Assembly (NCBI GenBank): GCA_023396415.1 | Contig: JAEWWJ010000123.1 | Location: forward strand, 1-31,727 | Source: Bacteroidota bacterium | Lineage (GTDB): Bacteria > Bacteroidota > Bacteroidia > Bacteroidales > F082 | Reading direction: 5' to 3' | Length of the DNA: 31,727 nucleotides | In this document: positions 25,323 to 31,727 of the stretch, piece after piece | Layout of the letters: each line of letters begins with the position of its first letter | Numbering within the stretch: the first letter of the stretch is position 1 | Made by a program: the position numbers and the translations under genes | The notes under the pieces: model-generated | The model's input: the letters and a program-made list of their open reading frames with translations, nothing else | What the model was told of the DNA's origin: nothing | Database searches by the model: none

Positions 25323-26381
25323 ATGATGAAACGTTTCCATTTTTTTAGGCTAAGCACTTTTTTTACCCTTTCGTGGGTTGTTTTTTTAGGATTTGAGACT
25401 GCACAAGCACAAAATCCTGCGCGGTTGCGATTTGCCTTTTACAATGTTGAAAATTTTTTTGACATTGAAACAGATTCCACTCGCGATTACAATGCTTTTA
25501 CTCCCGATGGTGATCAGCATTGGACTTTATATAGGTTTTTTCAAAAGCGAAACAATATTTTCAAAACTTTGGTAGCTCTTGGACAAGGCACAGCGCCGGC
25601 TTTGGTAGGCTTTTGCGAAGTGGAAAATGATCTGGTGCTTCAAGAGGTAATTTATAGAACTCCTCTGAAATCAGCCGGTTATGGAATAGTTCATTACGAA
25701 TCGCCCGATCGGCGCGGCATTGATGTAGGTTTGATTTACCGAAAAGAGTTTCTCCGCTTGGTTACAAGTCAACCCATTCCAGTTAGCAATCCTGACGACT
25801 CTTCGTTTTTGACTCGCGACATTTTATTTGCGGGATTTGAAACTCCGGCCAACGACACTGTTTTCGTGTATATCAACCACTGGCCTTCGCGCTATGGCGG
25901 CCAAGTTGAATCTATGGACAAGCGGATGCTGGCTGCCAAAACCCTACGTCAACATTATGATTCGTTGCTTGAGGTGTTGCCAAAGGCTAAAGTGATCATG
26001 ATGGGCGATTTTAATGACACACCACTCGACCCCAGTTTGGTGGATGGGCTGCAAACCAAAAATGCAGGATCGGATTATGCTGAAACAGACCTTATACAAT
26101 TGTTTTTTCCGGGAAATACTTTGGGCTATGAAGGAACGCTAAAGCACGGCCACAGCTGGCAAATTTTCGACCAAATAATCGTTTCTCCTCAGCTTTATTT
26201 GTCAGAGAAAGGAACAGGCTATTGTCGCAGAAGTGCTACTATTTTTGCTGCTGATTTTTTAATGGAAAACGACGATCGCAATCTTGGAAAAAAACTCAAC
26301 AGAACATATATGGGACCCACTTATATTGGAGGTTACAGCGACCATCTGCCGGTTTATATTGACCTCTGTTTTCCTAAGTGA
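25323..26381 (+). CDS. Exported endonuclease/exonuclease/phosphatase (DNase I-like) family protein
   Basis: A protein of 352 residues with a signal peptide (about 1-30, ending ETAQAQ) and an EEP (DNase I-like) fold. Catalytic motifs are in order: YNVENFFD with the metal-binding Asn, FCEVEN with the metal-binding Glu, RRGIDVGLIYR, INHWPSR with the catalytic His, MGDFND with Asp and Asn, and GYSDHLPVY with the terminal Asp-His pair. Substrates in this fold include DNA, RNA, phospholipids and phosphoinositides and cannot be told here. The start is one of two adjacent ATGs (25323 and 25326); upstream codons lie in or before the likely promoter. The 3' end overlaps the convergent cheB gene by 28 bases. 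Confidence 0.9.
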   Translation: MMKRFHFFRLSTFFTLSWVVFLGFETAQAQNPARLRFAFYNVENFFDIETDSTRDYNAFTPDGDQHWTLYRFFQKRNNIFKTLVALGQGTAPALVGFCEVENDLVLQEVIYRTPLKSAGYGIVHYESPDRRGIDVGLIYRKEFLRLVTSQPIPVSNPDDSSFLTRDILFAGFETPANDTVFVYINHWPSRYGGQVESMDKRMLAAKTLRQHYDSLLEVLPKAKVIMMGDFNDTPLDPSLVDGLQTKNAGSDYAETDLIQLFFPGNTLGYEGTLKHGHSWQIFDQIIVSPQLYLSEKGTGYCRRSATIFAADFLMENDDRNLGKKLNRTYMGPTYIGGYSDHLPVYIDLCFPK

Positions 26382-26959
26382 TTTTGCTCCGAAAGGGTGT
26401 TTAGTAGTTTGATCATTTCACCCATCCCCAAAACATGATCTACCTCTCCGGTGTGTAGCGCAGCCAAAGGCATCGCCGGCACTTCGGCTTCGGCGGGGTC
26501 TTGAACAATGGTGAGGCCACCAAACCGGTGTATCTTTACAAGTCCTTTTGCGCCATCATCGTTGGCTCCTGTTAGTAATATGCCGATCAGCTGGTCTAGA
26601 AAAACCTCTGCCGCACTTTCAAAAAGTACATCAATCGAAGGGCGGGCGTAACTCACTTTTTCGCTCACCGACAAGCTTAAACTGTGATCTTTCTCCACCA
26701 AAAGATGATAATTGGCCGGGGCAATATAGGCGTGATTGGGCAATAAAAGTTCGCCGGCATCGGCTTCTTTGATGGTTAGCTGCGATAACTTATTAAGGTA
26801 GTGTGCCATAAACCCATCCGACTGGGGACTTAAATGCTGAACCACCAACACCGACATGGAAAAATCAGGAGAGAGTGCAGCAAACAATTCTTTCAGCACT
26901 TTAAGCCCACCGGCAGAAGTGCCAATAACTATTGCTTTGTATGTGTTGTTGAATTCCAA
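26354..26959 (-). CDS. cheB: CheB methylesterase domain protein (no receiver domain)
   Basis: A 201-residue protein, if it starts at the TTG at 26959, that removes methyl groups from, or deamidates, glutamates of chemoreceptor-type proteins. The catalytic triad is visible: Ser15 (GTSAGG), His42 (VQHLSP) and Asp135 (TGANDDGA). It has only the methylesterase domain; the usual N-terminal receiver domain is missing, so its activity would not be controlled by direct phosphorylation. No ATG is close to the domain start. The TTG at 26959 is 13 bases after the cheR stop; the alternative ATG at 27043 would overlap cheR by 71 bases and add an unrelated hydrophobic stretch. It follows cheR and a hybrid kinase and lacks CheA/CheW neighbours. 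The tail overlaps the convergent EEP gene by 28 bases. Confidence 0.9.
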   Translation of the reverse strand: MEFNNTYKAIVIGTSAGGLKVLKELFAALSPDFSMSVLVVQHLSPQSDGFMAHYLNKLSQLTIKEADAGELLLPNHAYIAPANYHLLVEKDHSLSLSVSEKVSYARPSIDVLFESAAEVFLDQLIGILLTGANDDGAKGLVKIHRFGGLTIVQDPAEAEVPAMPLAALHTGEVDHVLGMGEMIKLLNTLSEQNHLGKQRSI

Positions 26960-26972
26960 AATTAACAGTTGG

Positions 26973-27824
26973 TTATGGCAAATGAACTTTCTTTTTATAA
27001 ATTTTGTTTTTGCTATCCACGGTATCAAAAACAGGAAAAGCATCGGTAAACATAATGTTTTCTTTTGAACCTAAACCAAGATACCCACCTTTAATTAAGC
27101 TGTCCGAAAAAATTTGTAATACCCTATTTTGAAGTGCTTTGTTAAAATAAATCAAAACATTGCGGCAAATAATCAAATGCACTTCGGCAAAAACGCTGTC
27201 GGTTACCAGGTTGTGTTCGGCAAAAACAATATTTTCTCTAAGGTTTTGATTCAAGATAGCGGAATCATATTTTGCAAGGTAATATTCAGAAAATGAATGT
27301 GAACCCCCTGCTTGTTGATAGTTGGCCGTAAACTCTTTAATCTTGCTGATAGGATAAATTCCTTTGCGTGCCGTTTCGAGCACCACCGGGTTAAAGTCGG
27401 TGGCGTAAATTTGTGTGCGATGATACAGGCCTTCTTCTTTGAGCATGATGGCAAAAGAATATACCTCTTCGCCGGTGGCGCATCCCGCGTGCCAAATCTT
27501 AATATAGGGATAGGTTTTTAAAATGGGCAGCACTTCATTGCGCATGGAGGCATAAAAGGAGGGGTCGCGATACATTTCCGTTACGTTGATGGACAAGTCG
27601 CGCAGCAAAACATCTATGAATCCTTTTTCATGTAATGTTTTGTGCTGTAAGTCGCTCAAACTGCGAAGCCCAAGTGATTGTTTGCGTTGTAAGATGCGCC
27701 TTTTAACATGTGCTTTGTTGTAATCACGAAAATCGTAGCCATATTTTTTAAAGATGGCATTTAACAAAAGCTCTAATTCAATGTCTTCTGTCTGTATTTC
27801 GTTTTGATGTTCTGTTTGCTCCAT
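26973..27824 (-). CDS. cheR: CheR protein-glutamate methyltransferase
   Basis: A 283-residue SAM-dependent methyltransferase of the CheR family. The N-terminal helical domain (about 15-75) is followed by NVTEMYRDP (80-88), the SAM motif HAGCATGEE (112-120) with downstream ATDFN, and the CRNVLIYF segment that is typical of CheR. It lacks the C-terminal TPR or pentapeptide-binding extensions. It sits 30 bases after the hybrid kinase and just before cheB. With no methyl-accepting protein in the window, its substrate may be the neighbouring kinase. Confidence 0.94.
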   Translation of the reverse strand: MEQTEHQNEIQTEDIELELLLNAIFKKYGYDFRDYNKAHVKRRILQRKQSLGLRSLSDLQHKTLHEKGFIDVLLRDLSINVTEMYRDPSFYASMRNEVLPILKTYPYIKIWHAGCATGEEVYSFAIMLKEEGLYHRTQIYATDFNPVVLETARKGIYPISKIKEFTANYQQAGGSHSFSEYYLAKYDSAILNQNLRENIVFAEHNLVTDSVFAEVHLIICRNVLIYFNKALQNRVLQIFSDSLIKGGYLGLGSKENIMFTDAFPVFDTVDSKNKIYKKKVHLP

Positions 27825-27839
27825 AAGTAATTTTTTAAC

Positions 27840-27866
27840 TGGCTGTAATGTAGATTAATACAGCCA
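27840..27866 (-). other. 8-bp hairpin at the kinase stop codon, before cheR
   Basis: TGGCTGTA and TACAGCCA (27840-27847 with 27859-27866) form a perfect inverted repeat with an 11-base loop that overlaps the kinase stop codon and ends 16 bases before the cheR ATG on the minus strand. No T tract follows, so it is more likely an RNA stem that affects mRNA stability or cheR translation than a terminator. Confidence 0.4.
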
Positions 27867-30800
27867 AACACGGAGCAACGAAAGCAGTTTGCCGGTATCA
27901 AAAGGTTTGGTGAGGTATTCGTTGGCTCCGGCCGCAATACATTTGTCGCGGTCGTCTTTCATGGCTTTTGCTGTAAGGGCAATAATGGGCAGCTTTGCAA
28001 ATCGAGGGTCTTTTCTAATTTCACGCATGGCTTTGTAGCCGTCCATTTCGGGCATCATAATATCCATCAAAACCAAATGTATTTTGGGATTGTTTCTGAG
28101 CTTTTCAATGCCTTCTCGACCGTTTTTTGCAATGGTAATGTTCATGTTAAAAGCATCGAGAAAGCTCGTAAGTGCAAACACGTTGCGCATATCATCATCC
28201 ACAATGAGGATGTTTTTTCCTTCGAGTACATCTTCGCGAGGATGAATTTTTTTGAGCATTTCCTGTTTTTTCTTCGGTAGTTTTTCTTCTATCTGATGCA
28301 GGAATAGGGTTGATTCTGAAAGCAGTCGTTCAAATGAACGTGCGCCTTTGAGAATAATGCTGTCGGCAAACTGCTCAAGATGATCGTTTTCGTCGGGACT
28401 CATTTCGTGAGAGGTATAAACGATTACCGGCAGCAGCTTGAGCTTTTCATCTTTTTTGATTTTTTCTAACAATTCAAAGCCACTTATTCCTTCCAAGCCA
28501 AGATCGAGGATCATACAGTCAAAGTGCTCTTTGTCAAGCAGTTCCCAAGCTTTTTCGCCGGAACTAACTGCTGAAATCAAAATATCATCGCCCGCCATCA
28601 AACTTGTGATGCTCTTACGTGTGATTTCGTCATCTTCAACAATAAGCAGTTTTCGGCTGTTGTTGGCCACCACACTTTCAATTTTATCAAGTGCCGACTC
28701 GAGCAATTCTTTACTTACCGGTTTGCGCAAATAACCTATTGCACCTTGCTTCAGCGTATCGAGACTACGGTCGGCAGCCGAAATAAAGTGAACCGGAATA
28801 TGCCGTGTGCGGTTGTTTTTCTTGAGCCGATCCATTACCTCATAACCATCAATTCCGGGCAGTCCAATATCAAGTATGATGGCACTGGGGAGATAAAAAT
28901 CTGCAAAATGCAGACCAGACTCGCCATCGCTTGCCAACAGGCATTTAAAATGGTGCTCGTTGGCCATATCTTTCATCAGGCCGGCGAAGTTAGGGTCATC
29001 TTCAATAATCAAAAGCACCTTATCGCCTTCGCTGATGAGGTGGCGGTCGTCTCTAACTTCTTCATTCGCCGAGGCGATGGGTGCTGTTGCAGCCTCAGCA
29101 GTCATTTCCGCTGCTGGTTTTTCGCTTTCTATTGATGAATTATCAACCTCATGACTTGAAGTTGGCAGGCTATCCACCACCTTGTGCTGTACGGGCAAAT
29201 ATAAAGTAAAGGTTGTTCCTTCGCCTTCGTTACTTTCCACCTCAATGTGGCCACCCAGCAGCTCGGTAAATGCTTTCGAGATGCTGAGGCCTAAGCCGGT
29301 GCCGCCGTATTTGCGACTGGTTGTTCCATCGGCTTGTGTGAAAGCATTGAAGATCAACTCAAGTTTGCCGGGTGGGATACCGATTCCGGTGTCTTGTACT
29401 GCCAAAGCGATATATTCTTGATCGTCAGCTTGCTCCGGAGTATGTTCGGGCCAAAAAATATTTAAACTTACGCTACCTTGATGGGTGAATTTCAAAGCAT
29501 TGGAATAAAGGTTTTTCAGAATCTGAAACACACGTTGGCTATCGGTTTTAATGTGTTCGGGTAGGTTTTTGCTGATGTTGATAAATAACTCTAAGCCTTT
29601 CTTTTCAGCCACCGGACCAAAGTTTTTCTGCACATATACCGCAATATCACTAAGATACAGCGATTCAATGAACAGATCAATCTTACCGGATTCTACCTTG
29701 CTCAGATCGAGAATTTCGTTGATCAGTTCTAAAAGGTCGGAGCCGGAGCTGTTGATGGTTCGTGCGTATTCGAGTTCCTTGGCACTGAGATGCTGCTTTT
29801 TGTTTTCCGCTAAAAGCTGCGATAAAACCAGAATACTGTTGAGTGGTGTTCGCAACTCGTGCGACATATTGGCTAAAAACTCGGATTTATAGCGTGAGGC
29901 CTGTTCGAGGTCTTTGGCTTTGGCTTCTATTTCTTTGCGCGCGGCCTCTAATTCCACGTTTTTGTCGCGGATGGCATCACGTTGTGCCTCAATGGCTTTG
30001 GTGCGTTCTTCCAGCTCTTCGTTGGTAACTTTTAGTTCTTCTTGCTGTGCCTGAAGGGTTTCTTCCGATACCCTTAGTGCGGCTGTTTGCTCTTGTAACT
30101 CTTCGTTGGCTTGTCGAAGTTCTTCTTGCTGCACGGCCAATTCGTTGGCTTGCTCCTGAGAGTGTTTAAGCAATCCCCTCACTTTTTCGGCGGCGTTAAC
30201 AGTTCTAATGGCGATGGCCATATTGACGCCTGAAAGTTTAAAAAAGGTTTCTTTCAGCTCATCAAAAGGCTGTGTCGAAATCAACTCAACTACTCCGGTC
30301 AATTGGTCTTCGTGGATAAGTGGGAAAACAATACAACCATGTGCTTCAACGCTATGGTTTCCAAAACTCAATACCAATGGGTGCTCTCCGCCTTTGAGGT
30401 GCATCACACTTTGATTCTTGGCCACTTGTCCGATAATGCCTTCGCCCAATGGAATTACTGCCTCTGTGTTAGCGGAAGCCGGCGCGCCATAACTGGCCCT
30501 AAGATGTAGGTTTTGTCCGTTCTCGTCAACAATATAGATGAACCCCTGTTGCGCATCAACGTAGCCTGCCATGAAACGGATAATTCTTTCCGAAAGAAGG
30601 TCCACGGTTGGTACCCCGCTCAGTTCGGCGTCCAAGAGGTTTATTCCGGTTTTTAACCAATCTTGGTTTCGGTTGTTTTCGGCGTTGGCATGCAAAGTGC
30701 GTGTCATCTCAAAAAGTGCAATGTTCAAGGTGTCTTTTTCGCTCCTTGGAACAACATTAACGCTGTAATCGCCCTCAGCGATGCGGTTGGCTTGGGTTAC

Positions 30801-31727
30801 AACTTGTCGGAAACTTTCCACCATCTGATTCATAGAGGTGCCTAAAATATCGTTTTCGCTTCTAATTTCAACTTTTTCGGTATAGTCGCCTTTGGCCATT
30901 TGCCTGGCCACATTGGCATACTTTTGCAAAGCACTCACCAACCGGTTGAAGGTGATTACCATTTCGCCTATTTCGTTGGCGGGGGCTTTTATTTCTTTGT
31001 TATCGAGTTGGCCTTCAGCTACTTCTTTTGCCCAAGATGAAAGTTGTTTGATAGGGTTGACGAACCAGCGGGTGACCAAAATAGAGATAAAAAAGACCAA
31101 AAGTATGGTGATGATGAAAGTGATTTTTACAATATCGGATAGTTTTCGGGCATAAGCAAAGGCCTCACTGTGTTCAATTTCTTCCATCAGGGTCCAATGT
31201 ACGCCAAGCTTCTCAACCAAATCGAGATGGCGGTAGATGCCCAAGACGTATTTACCTTCCAGGTCGCTGTCATAGGTAGAAACTTTTTCTTCGCTCAGCT
31301 CTTTTTCTTTCAGCAGTTGCTTGTTGTTTCTGTTTTGAAGGAAAAAAAGCCAGTCGGTTACTTTTTGATTTTTCACTTCTTTGGTCAAAATCTGGTCGGT
31401 GCCCTTAAAACGCAGGGCCGACCGTAATAGACGATCATCGCCTACAATGTAGGCTTGGCCAGTTTCGCCGTAGCCGGCATCTTGCCGGATGATTTGGTTG
31501 ATACGATCCATGGTAACTTGCAGCGCAATAACGCCTACCACTTGATTGCTATCGTTGGTGACAGCCACCGCAAAAAAACCCGACATTTTATTGTAGGAGG
31601 GTTCGTAAAGCTCGAGATCGGAAAAGGTGATCTTTCGCGTTTCTAATACCGCTCGCACTGTTGTGGCAAAGCGGCTGAGCCTTAGATCGCCTTTCAATAG
31701 GTTGGTTCCCAAATCACTATCTTCGCG
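27855..31727 (-). CDS. Hybrid histidine kinase with HAMP, GAF and three receiver domains; 5' end off window
   Basis: 1290 residues are visible; the N-terminus lies beyond the right edge. Counting from the first visible residue: the end of an extracytoplasmic dCache-type sensor domain (to about 195), a transmembrane helix (about 200-222), one or two HAMP-like segments (about 220-345), a GAF domain (about 365-505), a long Glu/Gln-rich coiled coil (about 515-610), HisKA with His623 (SHELRTPLNS), HATPase with the DTGIGIP and GGTGLGLS boxes, then three receiver domains with phospho-acceptor Asp953, Asp1075 and Asp1222. The first two receivers lie back to back. The frame continues unbroken upstream of the TTG at 31712, so that codon is not the start. 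CheR and CheB follow at once, suggesting methylation of the coiled-coil region. Ligand unknown. Confidence 0.95.
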   Translation of the reverse strand, partial: REDSDLGTNLLKGDLRLSRFATTVRAVLETRKITFSDLELYEPSYNKMSGFFAVAVTNDSNQVVGVIALQVTMDRINQIIRQDAGYGETGQAYIVGDDRLLRSALRFKGTDQILTKEVKNQKVTDWLFFLQNRNNKQLLKEKELSEEKVSTYDSDLEGKYVLGIYRHLDLVEKLGVHWTLMEEIEHSEAFAYARKLSDIVKITFIITILLVFFISILVTRWFVNPIKQLSSWAKEVAEGQLDNKEIKAPANEIGEMVITFNRLVSALQKYANVARQMAKGDYTEKVEIRSENDILGTSMNQMVESFRQVVTQANRIAEGDYSVNVVPRSEKDTLNIALFEMTRTLHANAENNRNQDWLKTGINLLDAELSGVPTVDLLSERIIRFMAGYVDAQQGFIYIVDENGQNLHLRASYGAPASANTEAVIPLGEGIIGQVAKNQSVMHLKGGEHPLVLSFGNHSVEAHGCIVFPLIHEDQLTGVVELISTQPFDELKETFFKLSGVNMAIAIRTVNAAEKVRGLLKHSQEQANELAVQQEELRQANEELQEQTAALRVSEETLQAQQEELKVTNEELEERTKAIEAQRDAIRDKNVELEAARKEIEAKAKDLEQASRYKSEFLANMSHELRTPLNSILVLSQLLAENKKQHLSAKELEYARTINSSGSDLLELINEILDLSKVESGKIDLFIESLYLSDIAVYVQKNFGPVAEKKGLELFINISKNLPEHIKTDSQRVFQILKNLYSNALKFTHQGSVSLNIFWPEHTPEQADDQEYIALAVQDTGIGIPPGKLELIFNAFTQADGTTSRKYGGTGLGLSISKAFTELLGGHIEVESNEGEGTTFTLYLPVQHKVVDSLPTSSHEVDNSSIESEKPAAEMTAEAATAPIASANEEVRDDRHLISEGDKVLLIIEDDPNFAGLMKDMANEHHFKCLLASDGESGLHFADFYLPSAIILDIGLPGIDGYEVMDRLKKNNRTRHIPVHFISAADRSLDTLKQGAIGYLRKPVSKELLESALDKIESVVANNSRKLLIVEDDEITRKSITSLMAGDDILISAVSSGEKAWELLDKEHFDCMILDLGLEGISGFELLEKIKKDEKLKLLPVIVYTSHEMSPDENDHLEQFADSIILKGARSFERLLSESTLFLHQIEEKLPKKKQEMLKKIHPREDVLEGKNILIVDDDMRNVFALTSFLDAFNMNITIAKNGREGIEKLRNNPKIHLVLMDIMMPEMDGYKAMREIRKDPRFAKLPIIALTAKAMKDDRDKCIAAGANEYLTKPFDTGKLLSLLRVWLY

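Noticed and set aside
26354..27824. A classical chemotaxis operon
   Set aside because: CheA, CheW, CheY and methyl-accepting proteins are absent from the visible neighbourhood.

Overview
This window looks like chromosome from a member of the Bacteroidota, probably class Bacteroidia. Four things point there. FeoA and FeoB are fused. There is a very large modular secreted subtilase. Several genes carry the Bacteroidota -7 promoter element TAnnTTTG and mostly lack a Shine-Dalgarno sequence. Small lineage-typical families (DUF6263, an ECF sigma factor with a TPR partner, ABC-F/Uup) are present. I see no rRNA, tRNA, CRISPR array, insertion sequence or phage gene. The window reads as ordinary, gene-dense core and accessory chromosome, and no gap between genes exceeds about 265 bases.

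Layout. 1-4314 (minus): the first 1438 residues of a secreted S8 protease whose C-terminus lies off the left edge. 4418-7573 (minus): a SanA/YdcF-like DUF218 membrane protein, a DUF6263 exported protein and the replicative helicase DnaB. 7661-9840 (minus): a two-gene nuclease operon of a stand-alone DEDD 3'-5' exonuclease followed by a Cas4-like Fe-S nuclease of the DUF2779 family whose own C-terminal exonuclease-like domain seems to have lost its acidic residues. 9996-10697 (plus): MnmD-like tRNA methyltransferase. 10960-17012 (plus): a hydrogenase operon hoxF-hoxU-hoxY-hoxH-hoxW plus a dihydroorotate-dehydrogenase-like flavoprotein, ended by a clear intrinsic terminator. 17195-19476 (plus): ABC-F ATPase and a DUF2750 protein. 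19552-20906 (minus): an exported coiled-coil protein and a lone Hpt phosphotransfer protein. 21013-23538 (minus): FeoAB ferrous-iron transporter. 23804-25103 (minus): ECF sigma factor and overlapping membrane TPR protein. 25323-26381 (plus): exported endonuclease/exonuclease/phosphatase-fold protein. 26354-31727 (minus): a large hybrid histidine kinase (5' end off the right edge), CheR and CheB.

How the genes work together. The Hox operon encodes all four structural subunits of a cytoplasmic bidirectional NAD(P)-linked group 3d [NiFe] hydrogenase and its C-terminal maturation protease. The Hyp metallocentre-assembly genes are not here and must be elsewhere. FeoAB could supply iron to the many Fe-S clusters, although that link is only metabolic. 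The kinase-CheR-CheB group has methylation enzymes but no CheA, CheW or methyl-accepting protein, so the kinase itself may be the methylated receptor. The Hpt protein about 7 kb away is a possible phosphorelay partner.

The least ordinary items are the split nuclease pair beside dnaB, the HoxF N-terminal domain that has lost three of four cluster cysteines, the DHOD-like gene in the hox operon, nested inverted repeats in the hox promoter and leader, and the methylation-enzyme kinase cluster. I found no strong evidence for a wholly new defence or mobile system.
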